A stretch of DNA of 64,000 nt from Arcicella aquatica (lineage in GTDB: Bacteria; Bacteroidota; Bacteroidia; Cytophagales; Spirosomataceae). How positions within the stretch are numbered: the first letter of the stretch is position 1; every line of letters begins with the position of its first letter. The stretch covers positions 62,001-126,000 of the forward strand of contig NZ_JAYFUL010000013.1 of assembly GCF_034928825.1 (NCBI RefSeq), written 5' to 3'. Both the position numbers and the translations under genes were made by a program. The notes beneath the pieces are model-generated. The model ran no database searches, was not told the origin of the DNA, and saw only the letters and a program-made list of their open reading frames with translations. Shown piece after piece: positions 27,163 to 36,080 of this stretch.

Positions 27163-29774
27163 GCTTTTTACATTTTATAAGACTAATTGTCAAAAATCTA
27201 AAGTGGTTAATTTTAATCCCTTGTGCTTTGGCATTTACCATTTTTTACCTTACCAGAAAAGAAAAGAAAGTATATTCTTCAGAGTCTATTATTTATACAG
27301 GGATAGCCTCTGGCTACAGTCTTAGTGGAATTATAAAAGCCGATTATTTCGCTACCAGTAACGCATTTGACAACTTACTTACCGTAATTGATTCAAGAGA
27401 GACCAAAGAAGAAGTAGCTGTACAACTACTCTCAGAACACCTTTTCTTAAAAAAACACGACCCTAACGTAATTACATGGGGAGCCTACGATGAACTACAA
27501 AAGCTAATTCCTGAATCTCTTAGAAGAAAACTTGTTAAATCAACTGTAGCCGAAACACGAGACGCTGTAGTTGCCTATATGTCAAAAAGTGAAGAGAACC
27601 CTATTTACAAACTCATTCACTCTGACAATCATTACTATTCTATTGATGTACTTAATAAAATAAAGTCTTCAAGAATTAGTAATAGTGACTTGATTAAGAT
27701 TTCTTATGAAGCTAACGACCCATTTATCTGTAAACGTACACTTGAATTATTGGAGCAAGTGTTTATGTTGAAACATAGGCAGTTAAAAGAAGGTCAGACT
27801 ACAAGTGCATTGACTTATTTTGAAATCGAAACTAAAAAAGCGTTTTCTAAATTAGACTCTGCTGAGCGCCTATTTTTGGCATTCAACAAAGATAACGACA
27901 TCATTAACTATTATGAACAAACCAAAGCTGTAGCAGGGGAACGAGAGGTTTTATATGCGATGAACCATAATCTAGAAATGGATAAAATGGCATCAAGCTC
28001 TTCTTTAGCCAAAGTAAACGAAAATATTAAGGGTAGAACATATCAGACTTTATACGGAAGCGACGTAATCAAAGAAAGAGAGAAACTGGCAGATATCTAC
28101 AGCAAAATTGCCCTTGAAGATTTAATGAACAAAAAAGGCGAGAAGAACGGCCAAATGGATAGCCTAAAGACGGTGGCTGCTCGACTTGAAAAAAAGTTGA
28201 AGTCATCTTTAGAGAATCTCTATGTGGAATCGATGACGCCAAGTGGAATACCAACCAAAACAGTATTAGACCAATGGCTAAGTACAACACTTGCTTTTGA
28301 ACAAAGTAAAGCGCGTTTAACTGTAATGGATAAACGAAAAGCGGAGTTTCAAGAAGAATATAGAAAGTTTGCCCCAATGGGAGCAATGTTGAAAAAAATT
28401 GAGCGACTTATTGCTATTTCAGAACAAGAATACCTTGATTTACTCCACAATTTGAATGCCGCAAAGCTAAATCAACAAAATACAGAAATTACGGCCAAGC
28501 TTAATGTGGTAGACCCTCCGTTCTTACCATTGAAGGCCAACGCATCCAAAAGAATGGTTTTAGTAATCGTAGGTTTTTTGGTTGGCTTTGTATTGGTCTT
28601 AGCACTTATCCTTACGCAGGCGCTTATCAATAAAACTTTGATGGAACCCCAACGGGCTAAAAATATTGTCGGGCTACCCTTACTAGGCGTATACCCTTTG
28701 CTCAATGAAAATCCTTCTTTTTTATTAAAATCAAACTTGAGGTTAATGCAACAATTGCTCGCAACAGTTGACCTCACCCAGAAACCCGTTACTATTGGTT
28801 TGATTAGTACTCAAAAAAGCGAAGGAAAGTCTACCATTGCCTACTTACTAGCGAAGGAACTAACAGACTTAGACTATAGCGTAGAAACACATAGCTGGAA
28901 TAATGATTATGATTTCAGAGAAAGCCTAAACGCAGATTTTTGTTTAATTGAGTTTCCTCCATTAGAAAACATGATTATCAAACCTGAATCGTTTCCAAGG
29001 TTAAATGCTACCATCTTGTTATGCAGAGCCAATAGAATCTGGACTAAAATAGATAAAGAAATGATTTCTATTTTTACTAAAACTACTGGTAACAAACCTT
29101 GGTTTATTTTAAATGGTGTTGATATAAATTTTGCAGAAGAGTATATCGGCGAAGTACCAAAGAAAAGAAATCTATTACGTGCATTTGTTAAAAGAGTAGC
29201 CAAGTTTGAGTTTGGTAATAGAAAATCTATTGATAAAATAGTAGCTGCAAATAATGCACATACTGGTAGTGTTAGGTATGAAGAGCCCAACAATAAAGCT
29301 AAAAAAAGCAACTTAATCGTCATCTTTGGGTTGATAACAGGCATTCTTTTGTCCACAGCTGCCATTTATATGTATCGCAAAAACAGCAAAACTGCTATAA
29401 AGGCTGATACGTTAGTTGTACAGAAACAGCCAGATACTACTTTTGCATCAAAACCAGACGATGGATTTGGCGCTACTACTGACTTCAATACTCCCGCACA
29501 AACATCGGAGAATACAGTAGCACCCATATCATCTACCAATAATTATTTTGTTGTTGCAGGTAATTTTAGTAGTGAAGCCAATGCTAAAGCGTATGTAAAA
29601 GAGCTCAATAACACAGGTTTCCCAAATGCTCAAATAATTACTCCAAAACAAGGAGAAAGTTCTGTTCGAGTAGCTTTTGCAGCTTTCTCTTCACAGACCG
29701 AAGCATTGGCTGAAGCAAAAGAGATTAACAGAAAATTTGGCAAAAAGAGTTGGGTTTACACTGAAAAGAAATAA
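27159..29774 (+). CDS. Wzz-type polysaccharide copolymerase with degenerate BY-kinase and SPOR domains
   Basis: An 871-residue inner-membrane protein that should control chain length or export of the exopolysaccharide. The order is TM1 (about 13-31), a periplasmic Wzz region with coiled coils, TM2 (about 466-488), a cytoplasmic Rossmann domain of BY-kinase type with Walker A STQKSEGKST (about 550-559), then unusually TM3 (about 718-738) and a C-terminal SPOR domain (about 793-871, starting NNYFVVAGNFSS). The Walker A' region reads LIEFPPL, with Glu where kinases have Asp, and there is no C-terminal Tyr cluster, so kinase activity is doubtful. SPOR domains bind denuded peptidoglycan. Confidence 0.88.
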   Translation: MSFLHFIRLIVKNLKWLILIPCALAFTIFYLTRKEKKVYSSESIIYTGIASGYSLSGIIKADYFATSNAFDNLLTVIDSRETKEEVAVQLLSEHLFLKKHDPNVITWGAYDELQKLIPESLRRKLVKSTVAETRDAVVAYMSKSEENPIYKLIHSDNHYYSIDVLNKIKSSRISNSDLIKISYEANDPFICKRTLELLEQVFMLKHRQLKEGQTTSALTYFEIETKKAFSKLDSAERLFLAFNKDNDIINYYEQTKAVAGEREVLYAMNHNLEMDKMASSSSLAKVNENIKGRTYQTLYGSDVIKEREKLADIYSKIALEDLMNKKGEKNGQMDSLKTVAARLEKKLKSSLENLYVESMTPSGIPTKTVLDQWLSTTLAFEQSKARLTVMDKRKAEFQEEYRKFAPMGAMLKKIERLIAISEQEYLDLLHNLNAAKLNQQNTEITAKLNVVDPPFLPLKANASKRMVLVIVGFLVGFVLVLALILTQALINKTLMEPQRAKNIVGLPLLGVYPLLNENPSFLLKSNLRLMQQLLATVDLTQKPVTIGLISTQKSEGKSTIAYLLAKELTDLDYSVETHSWNNDYDFRESLNADFCLIEFPPLENMIIKPESFPRLNATILLCRANRIWTKIDKEMISIFTKTTGNKPWFILNGVDINFAEEYIGEVPKKRNLLRAFVKRVAKFEFGNRKSIDKIVAANNAHTGSVRYEEPNNKAKKSNLIVIFGLITGILLSTAAIYMYRKNSKTAIKADTLVVQKQPDTTFASKPDDGFGATTDFNTPAQTSENTVAPISSTNNYFVVAGNFSSEANAKAYVKELNNTGFPNAQIITPKQGESSVRVAFAAFSSQTEALAEAKEINRKFGKKSWVYTEKK

Positions 29775-29806
29775 CTATCATTGTAATGTGAAGACGAAAA
29801 ACCTGC

Positions 29807-31303
29807 ATGGACAAAAATTTATTTTATACTTCAAGAAATAAATTAGGTAATATCTGGCTTATTCCAGCTATCATGTTTGCTGTTTTTATGGGCATTGTCA
29901 TTGCTAAAAAAGGTATTGCCATTGGCTTTCTCTTGTTGGTTTTGCCCTTTGCCGCAGGCTTCATGATTTTGATATTTTTTAGACCACGTCTCGGAATTAT
30001 TGGTTTCTTGATTTATTGTTTTGTTATGCCCACCATTGGTAGGCATATAGCAGGGCTACAAGTTGGTTTAGGGATGGAAGCATTGTTATTTGTCACCCTA
30101 TTTGCCGTAATATTCCATCAGAGTAACAGGTTCCGAAAAAGACATTTGAATATAGATTTGTTTTGGGTAATCGTGGCTTGGGGAATTATGACTATTCTGC
30201 AAATTGGAAACCCAGAAAGACCTAGCATCTTGGGATGGGTTTATGAAATGAGAACGCTATTGTTGTATTGGATTCTCACTGTTTCATTATCCATACTATT
30301 GCTAAATAAGAGATCAGACATTGATTTATTTCTTAATATCATCATCCTATTTTCTTTTGCTGGAGCATTGTATGGTATGAAGCAATTGTACATTGGACTT
30401 GATGATGCCGAAAATACTTGGCTGGAAAACGGAGGGAAAGTAACACACGTTATCTTCGGGAAATTAAGAATTTTTTCATACTATTTTGATGCCGCCCAAT
30501 TTGGAGCTTCTCAAGCTCAATTAGCTATCATGTGCATTATCTTGGCTACGGGTCCGTATAGTTTCAAGAAAAAATTATGGTACTTTATCGCAGGGATGTT
30601 TATCCTTTATGGCATGTTGATTTCTGGTACTAGGGGTGCAATGTTTGCTTTAATTGGAGGGGGATTTGCTTTTTTAGTATTGATAAAGCAAACTGAAATC
30701 TTGATTGTTGGTGCTGTTGTTGGGCTAACCTTTATTGGAATACTAAAATATACTAATATCGGAAACGGTAGTGCCGAGATTGTACGTCTTAGGAGTTCAC
30801 TAGACCCCGATGACCCATCGTTGCAATTAAGGTTCATGAATCAAAAGCGATTAAGCGATTATCTGAGTTCTAAGCCTTTTGGAGCAGGAGTTGGCACCAT
30901 GGGACAATGGGGAGAATCATTCAATAGCGACAAGTATATTTCACATATCGCCCCTGATAGTTTATATGTAAAAATATGGGGTATGTACGGTATTGTTGGT
31001 TTTCTAACTTGGTTCGGAATAATGTTGTATATTACTGGAAAATCAGCAGGGATTATTTGGAAAACACGAGACCCCGTGCTTAAAAACCAGTTGATATGCT
31101 TATGTGCTGGTTCAACAGGGATATTATTATGTAGTTATGGCAATGAAGTATTGAATACCATGCCTACATCGGCAGTTGTATATATTAGTTGGGCATTAAT
31201 CTGGCTGAGTCCACGATGGGATACACCTGTCAATAAAGCAGATGATATTGCCTTAAATACGCCCGAAATATCTGACAAGTACGAATATTCAAATGATTTT
31301 TAA
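29807..31303 (+). CDS. O-antigen ligase/polymerase family membrane protein (Wzy-like)
   Basis: A 498-residue polytopic inner-membrane protein with about 10-12 hydrophobic segments and a large periplasmic loop that contains SLQLRFMNQKRL and KPFGAGVGTMGQWG (about 340-370), as in the Wzy_C/O-antigen ligase family. In a Wzx/Wzy operon it most likely polymerises the repeat units on undecaprenyl diphosphate in the periplasm. It lies 32 bp after the copolymerase gene and 26 bp before a glycosyltransferase. Polymerase and ligase members cannot be told apart from sequence alone. Confidence 0.88.
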   Translation: MDKNLFYTSRNKLGNIWLIPAIMFAVFMGIVIAKKGIAIGFLLLVLPFAAGFMILIFFRPRLGIIGFLIYCFVMPTIGRHIAGLQVGLGMEALLFVTLFAVIFHQSNRFRKRHLNIDLFWVIVAWGIMTILQIGNPERPSILGWVYEMRTLLLYWILTVSLSILLLNKRSDIDLFLNIIILFSFAGALYGMKQLYIGLDDAENTWLENGGKVTHVIFGKLRIFSYYFDAAQFGASQAQLAIMCIILATGPYSFKKKLWYFIAGMFILYGMLISGTRGAMFALIGGGFAFLVLIKQTEILIVGAVVGLTFIGILKYTNIGNGSAEIVRLRSSLDPDDPSLQLRFMNQKRLSDYLSSKPFGAGVGTMGQWGESFNSDKYISHIAPDSLYVKIWGMYGIVGFLTWFGIMLYITGKSAGIIWKTRDPVLKNQLICLCAGSTGILLCSYGNEVLNTMPTSAVVYISWALIWLSPRWDTPVNKADDIALNTPEISDKYEYSNDF

Positions 31304-31329
31304 AGGAACCAAAACCATTAAATAACAAA

Positions 31330-32505
31330 ATGATACAGCAAATAGGTACCGCTATCCAATTAATCATCCTTGTTTACTTATCTATTCAGATATTTTACTT
31401 GCTCTTTTTTGCATTAGCAGGAACATTTGCGAAGAAAACACATTTTCCAAAGGCAAGTAAACTCAGAAAAATTCGCATTTTTATTCCCGGTTATAAAGAG
31501 GATGCTGTTATCATTGCGACAGCCCGTGAAGCCATCAAACAAGACTATCCAGCAGATTTATTTGAAGTCGTAATCATTGCAGACTCATTCAGTGAAAAGA
31601 CTCTTAGTACTCTTCGTTCTTTACCCATCAAAGTAATAGAAGTAAGCTTTGAGAAAAGTACCAAAGGAAAAGCCTTACAAAAAGCCATTGAAGCCACCAT
31701 CAATGACCCAGTCGATATCTTATTAATCCTTGATGCGGATAACCACATGGCGCAAGGATTCCTACATGCCGTAAACGATGCTTTTGAACAAGGATACGAA
31801 GTAGTACAGGGGCATAGAACGGCTAAAAACCTTCAAACTCCTTTTGCCTTATTGGATGCTTGTACAGAAGAAATGAATAACAACTTTTTCCGCCGTGGTC
31901 ATGTAGCAGTAGGCTTACCTTCAGCATTGATTGGTAGCGGAATGGCATTTGACTGGAAATTATTTGTAGATTTCATACAAGATATTGGCGATACTTCGGG
32001 TGAAGACAAAGAATTAGAATTTAGAATTGCCCGACAAGGTAAACAAATAGCTTTCTTGGATGGACAATATGTATATGACGAAAAAGTAGCCAAGTCAGAT
32101 GTATTCGTTCAACAGCGCAGTAGATGGTTTGCCATGCAAATTGAAGTTTTAGAGAAGTACTTTGTAGAAGGCTGGGTACAGCTTTTTAAAGGAAATATCG
32201 CCTTCTTTAATAAAGCATTTCAAACCTTGATATTTCCGAGGGTAATGCTTGTAGCAGTAATGTTACTTTGGTTGGCGGTTTCTTTTATTGTTTCTTCAAG
32301 ATACCTAAATTACAGCATAGGCTTATTTATTCTCTTTGCTATTTCGCTATTATTAGGGATTCCTACAAGATGGTATAACAGACAACTTTTGATGGCATTT
32401 TTACAAATACCTGGAGCGATAATTTCTATGATGAAAGCCATGATGAAAATCGGTAAAGCACGTAAGCAATTTATCCATACGCCTCACGGAGATAGTGAGC
32501 ATTAA
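31330..32505 (+). CDS. Family 2 membrane glycosyltransferase
   Basis: A 391-residue inverting glycosyltransferase of GT2 type. An N-terminal membrane anchor (about 9-32) precedes the GT-A domain with IFIPGYKEDAVI, the metal-binding DADNH (about 136-140), a later EDKELEFR acidic motif and QQRSRWFAMQ (QxxRW, typical of processive synthases). Two or three C-terminal membrane segments follow (about 305-355). It would add a sugar to the lipid-linked unit or act as a small synthase. Donor and acceptor are unknown. Confidence 0.9.
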   Translation: MIQQIGTAIQLIILVYLSIQIFYLLFFALAGTFAKKTHFPKASKLRKIRIFIPGYKEDAVIIATAREAIKQDYPADLFEVVIIADSFSEKTLSTLRSLPIKVIEVSFEKSTKGKALQKAIEATINDPVDILLILDADNHMAQGFLHAVNDAFEQGYEVVQGHRTAKNLQTPFALLDACTEEMNNNFFRRGHVAVGLPSALIGSGMAFDWKLFVDFIQDIGDTSGEDKELEFRIARQGKQIAFLDGQYVYDEKVAKSDVFVQQRSRWFAMQIEVLEKYFVEGWVQLFKGNIAFFNKAFQTLIFPRVMLVAVMLLWLAVSFIVSSRYLNYSIGLFILFAISLLLGIPTRWYNRQLLMAFLQIPGAIISMMKAMMKIGKARKQFIHTPHGDSEH

Positions 32506-32517
32506 ACAGTTAAAAAT

Positions 32518-32619
32518 ATGCCTTGGGGAGTCATAGCCATACCAGCCATCATTTGCCTCACATGGGGCTTTATGCAAGGTTTAAAAACTAAAAATAGAAG
32601 AAATGTCAGAAAAAGTTGA
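32518..32619 (+). CDS. 33-residue single-pass membrane peptide
   Basis: An ATG frame of 33 codons starts 12 bp after the stop of the GT2 gene and its end overlaps the start of the next glycosyltransferase gene by 17 bp. The product has a hydrophobic segment (WGVIAIPAIICLTWGF, residues 3-18) followed by a strongly basic tail (KTKNRRNVRKS), the form of a small inside-tailed membrane protein. No family is recognised. Its tight fit between two operon genes supports it; its small size leaves doubt. Confidence 0.5.
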   Translation: MPWGVIAIPAIICLTWGFMQGLKTKNRRNVRKS

Positions 32620-33808
32620 AGCATATATCGTTATTGCACAACAAGAATGGGCATTAGACTTGGGAAGTAATGCCAGAAACTTGGCAGTGGAGTTTAGCAA
32701 GTCTAAACCTGTGTTGTATGTCAATCCAGCAATGGGCATCAAGACGCTCCTGACTCAAACAAAAACTGCCCATGAAAAACAGCGATTAAAAATTTCGCTG
32801 GGTTTTGGGGAAGATACCGTCAAAGTCGGCGAGAACTTATGGGTTCATACGCCTTCTACGATTAGCTATTCTGTCAATAAGCTGAAGAATTTAAGCCTTT
32901 ATAATTTCTTAAATGAACGCAATGGTAAAGGTTTTTTTAAGAGTTTGAACAATGCGCTTAGAAAATTGGGGTGGCATCATGACAAAGTTGTAGTACTGAA
33001 TGATAGTCAAATCTTTACTGGCCTTTTTACCAAAAAATATCTCCAACCATTATTGAGTTTTTACTACATCAGAGATAATTTGGTTGAACATCCCTACTTT
33101 AAATATCATGGTACTAGGCTTGAACCTGAAACTGTCGCATTAGCAGATGCTGTTTTTGCCAATTCAGCATACTTAGCTGACTATGCACGAAAGCATAATC
33201 CCCTTAGTTTAGATATTGGTCAAGGATGTGAAACAGATATTTACCAAGCAGACTTTACTTATACCGAGCCTACTGATTTGGCTAGTATTCCTCATCCTAG
33301 AATTGGCTATGTGGGTTTTCTGACAGGCGAAAGATTAGACATTAAATTGCTTGAAAACATAGCAGATGCAAACCCTACTTGGCAAATAGTGCTAATCGGC
33401 CCAGAAGAAATCATGTTTCAACAAAGCCGCTTACACAAAATCAAGAATGTACATTTCTTAGGTTCAAAAGATTCAAGCCAGTTGCCATCCTATATGCAGT
33501 ACTTGGATGTATGCATGAACCCTCAATTGGTAAATGCTTTGACAATAGGAAATTACCCAAGGAAGATAGATGAATACTTGGCCATGGGAAAACCAACCGT
33601 AGCAACAGAAACACCAGCGATGAAAATGTTTTTACCACATGTAGAGCTGGCTCTGGGAACAGAAGGGTATAATAAAGCCATCAGTAAGGCTTTATTACCA
33701 CAAAGCGAAGAAGCAAGAAAAGCCGCTATTGTCTGTGCAAAAAGCCATACTTGGGAAGCTTGTGTAGCACAGATTTATTCAGTACAAGAACAATTGCTGA
33801 AAAGCTAG
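32603..33808 (+). CDS. GT-B glycosyltransferase (family 1-like)
   Basis: A 401-residue cytoplasmic glycosyltransferase of GT-B build. The C-terminal Rossmann half shows PRIGYVGFLTGERLDIKLL, then WQIVLIGPEE, NVHFLGSKDSSQLPSYMQYLDVCMNP and the donor-binding KIDEYLAMGKPTVATETPAM, the GT1/GT4-type E-x7-E region in modified form. The N-terminal YIVIAQQEWALDLGSNARNLA is typical of a group found in exopolysaccharide clusters. It is co-transcribed with the genes on both sides. Confidence 0.9.
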   Translation: MSEKVEAYIVIAQQEWALDLGSNARNLAVEFSKSKPVLYVNPAMGIKTLLTQTKTAHEKQRLKISLGFGEDTVKVGENLWVHTPSTISYSVNKLKNLSLYNFLNERNGKGFFKSLNNALRKLGWHHDKVVVLNDSQIFTGLFTKKYLQPLLSFYYIRDNLVEHPYFKYHGTRLEPETVALADAVFANSAYLADYARKHNPLSLDIGQGCETDIYQADFTYTEPTDLASIPHPRIGYVGFLTGERLDIKLLENIADANPTWQIVLIGPEEIMFQQSRLHKIKNVHFLGSKDSSQLPSYMQYLDVCMNPQLVNALTIGNYPRKIDEYLAMGKPTVATETPAMKMFLPHVELALGTEGYNKAISKALLPQSEEARKAAIVCAKSHTWEACVAQIYSVQEQLLKS

Positions 33809-33891
33809 CTTAAACGAAATCAACAGATATATTCCTGTTTTTATTCAAAAACAAACACGGAATTCTCAGCAAAACATATTTACTACCACAT

Positions 33892-35247
33892 ATGGACATT
33901 CAGAATATCATCTTAAAACTAAAAAACAAACATTTCTTGTCTCTTCTGGGTAATGGTTCAATGTCTGTTTTGGCAATGTTAACTGTGAGTATATTACTCC
34001 GTAATATGGAGCCTGGGGAAATTGGCTATTGGTTTTTCTTTCAGTCAGTCTTTGTTTTATTGGATACTTTTAGGGTTGGCTTCTTACAGATTGCCATGAT
34101 AAAGTTTTATACTGGTGCTGAAAAAAGCAGAGCTGATACTGTATTAGGGTCTGTTTGGTTTTTGAGTTTATTGATTACAGGAACGCTCGTTGGTGTAAAT
34201 ATTATCGCAGCATTCTTTTTGCCTTATATTGATAGTATCGGTATTATTAGCATTATCAAATGGTTTGGTATTACGTTCTTATTTACTTTGCCTTCTGCGA
34301 TTGCCTCTTGGATTTCACAGTCGGATGAACGCTTTGATAGGCTTTTATTATTGCGTTTTATTACCCAAGGAGCATTTATTATCATGGTTTTGCTTGTTAT
34401 CTTTTTTATGAAACTAAGCCTTGATTTGTTATTAGTTATCAATGCATTGAGCTCTGGTATCGTAAGTTTATATTGTATTTTTAAAGGTTGGACACGCATC
34501 AGTACATTGAGCAAGAGGACAAGAGAAAGCATCATGGAGCTATTCCATTTTGGGAAATACAGTGTAGGAACTACTATTAGCACAAACTTACTTAGAAGCT
34601 CGGATACTTTTATTATTATGTCGGTTTTAGGGGCAGCAGGGCCAGCCGCTGTAACGATGTACACTGTTCCGATGCGTTTGATGGAAATCATAGAAATACC
34701 TTTAAGAAGCTTTTTGTCAACAGCCATGCCTTCTATGTCAGGGGCATTCAATAGAGGGAATAAAATAGAAGTCGTAGAAATCATGCAAAAGTATGCTGGA
34801 ACGCTTACGCTAGCGTTATTTCCAGTATCTGTCGTGGCAATTATATTCGCCGATTTTGCTATTACGCTATTAGGAGGAAAACAATATTCTGGTACAAATG
34901 CTGTAGTTGTCTATCGTATTTTAATGTCATTTGCACTATTTTTTCCTATAGATAGGTTTCTGGGCATTACCTTGGATATTATCCATCAACCCAAGATTAA
35001 CTTTTATAAAGTATTAGTAATGCTTGCGATAAATGTTACTTTTGACTTCATTGGTATTTATGTTTTCGGAAATATCGTCGGTGTAGGTTTAGCCACTTTA
35101 TTTACATTTTTATCAGGTGTGGCGTTTGGATATTATTGGTTAAGAAAATACCTTGATTTTACGCTATTCGGATTTTTTAAAACTGGATTTATCGAAATTA
35201 GAATGATATTGCAGGAGTACGTATTCAAAAACAAAACAGTTGGATAA
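33892..35247 (+). CDS. Polysaccharide flippase (Wzx/MATE-like)
   Basis: A 451-residue polytopic inner-membrane protein with about 12 hydrophobic segments, of the polysaccharide biosynthesis/oligosaccharide flippase group. It opens with LLGNGSMSVLAMLTVSILLRNMEPGEIGYWFFFQSV, the usual N-terminal signature, and continues with paired helices to the end. It should move the lipid-linked repeat unit across the inner membrane for the Wzy-like polymerase. Its stop overlaps the next start by one base (TAATG), showing translational coupling with the GT14 gene. Confidence 0.9.
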   Translation: MDIQNIILKLKNKHFLSLLGNGSMSVLAMLTVSILLRNMEPGEIGYWFFFQSVFVLLDTFRVGFLQIAMIKFYTGAEKSRADTVLGSVWFLSLLITGTLVGVNIIAAFFLPYIDSIGIISIIKWFGITFLFTLPSAIASWISQSDERFDRLLLLRFITQGAFIIMVLLVIFFMKLSLDLLLVINALSSGIVSLYCIFKGWTRISTLSKRTRESIMELFHFGKYSVGTTISTNLLRSSDTFIIMSVLGAAGPAAVTMYTVPMRLMEIIEIPLRSFLSTAMPSMSGAFNRGNKIEVVEIMQKYAGTLTLALFPVSVVAIIFADFAITLLGGKQYSGTNAVVVYRILMSFALFFPIDRFLGITLDIIHQPKINFYKVLVMLAINVTFDFIGIYVFGNIVGVGLATLFTFLSGVAFGYYWLRKYLDFTLFGFFKTGFIEIRMILQEYVFKNKTVG

Positions 35248-36080
35248 TGAAGATTGCCCATTTGATTTTAGCTCATGCAAATCCTTTGCAATTACAAAGA
35301 TTAGTAAATCGTCTGGCTCATCCAGATGCAGATTTTTATATCCATATAGATTTCAAAACAGATATTACTCCGTTTCTTGCTTTGGCTAATGACCATGTAA
35401 CCCTTGTCAAAAAGCGTGAAAGTGTGTATTGGGGTGCGTACAGTATTGTACAAGCAACAGTAAATAGCATGGAAGAGATATTACTATCTGGAAAACAATA
35501 CGATTATATTAATTTGCTAAGTGGACAAGACTATCCATTAAAAAGCACAGCTGAGATACACCAATACTTTGAGGAAAATCCGGGAAAGGCTTTTATGGAG
35601 ACTTTAATTATTGAGCAAGAATGGCACGAGGCAATTCAAAGGGTAACAAAATATCATTTAACTAATTATAATTTTTGGAGAAAACATACTGTAGAAAAAT
35701 ATCTTAATATGCTTTTGCCTAAAAGAAAAATGCCCAACAATCTGATTCCTGTTGGGCGTTCTCAATGGTTTGCTATTACTCAAACGCATGCTAAGTATAT
35801 CGTAGATTATTTAGCACAACACAAACATGTAAGACGTTTCTTTGAACTTACATGGGGAAGTGACGAATTCGTATTTCAGACACTCCTTTATAATTCTATT
35901 TACCAAAAAGATATGGTAAATGATAACCTTCGCTATATAGACTGGTCGGAAGGGCAATCTAGTCCTAAAATATTTACTATCAATGACTTACCAACCCTTC
36001 TTAACTCAGGAAAACTCTTTGCGCGTAAATTCAATGAAGCAGTAGATGCTACCATTTTAGATAAACTAGATTCACTATAA
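35247..36080 (+). CDS. Core-2/I-branching-type glycosyltransferase (GT14)
   Basis: A 277-residue enzyme of the beta-1,6-N-acetylglucosaminyltransferase/xylosyltransferase family (GT14, Branch domain). Signature segments are KIAHLILAHANPLQLQRLVNRL at the start (split here by function only), FYIHIDFKTD, VYWGAYSIVQAT, YINLLSGQDYPL and the late ELTWGSDEFVFQTLL. It would add a branching sugar to the exopolysaccharide unit. It is the last gene of the operon; its stop codon region overlaps the stop of the opposite-strand dehydrogenase by six bases. Confidence 0.9.
   Translation: MKIAHLILAHANPLQLQRLVNRLAHPDADFYIHIDFKTDITPFLALANDHVTLVKKRESVYWGAYSIVQATVNSMEEILLSGKQYDYINLLSGQDYPLKSTAEIHQYFEENPGKAFMETLIIEQEWHEAIQRVTKYHLTNYNFWRKHTVEKYLNMLLPKRKMPNNLIPVGRSQWFAITQTHAKYIVDYLAQHKHVRRFFELTWGSDEFVFQTLLYNSIYQKDMVNDNLRYIDWSEGQSSPKIFTINDLPTLLNSGKLFARKFNEAVDATILDKLDSL

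Noticed and set aside
27700..29100. Copolymerase as an active tyrosine kinase
   Set aside because: The P-loop is present but the Walker A' Asp and the Tyr cluster are missing, and a SPOR domain occupies the C-terminus.
28907..29365. A 152-codon minus-strand frame
   Set aside because: It lies inside the copolymerase gene on the opposite strand and contains no motif of its own.
34224..34784. A 186-codon minus-strand frame
   Set aside because: It is antisense to the well-supported flippase gene and reads as a mirror of its hydrophobic codons.
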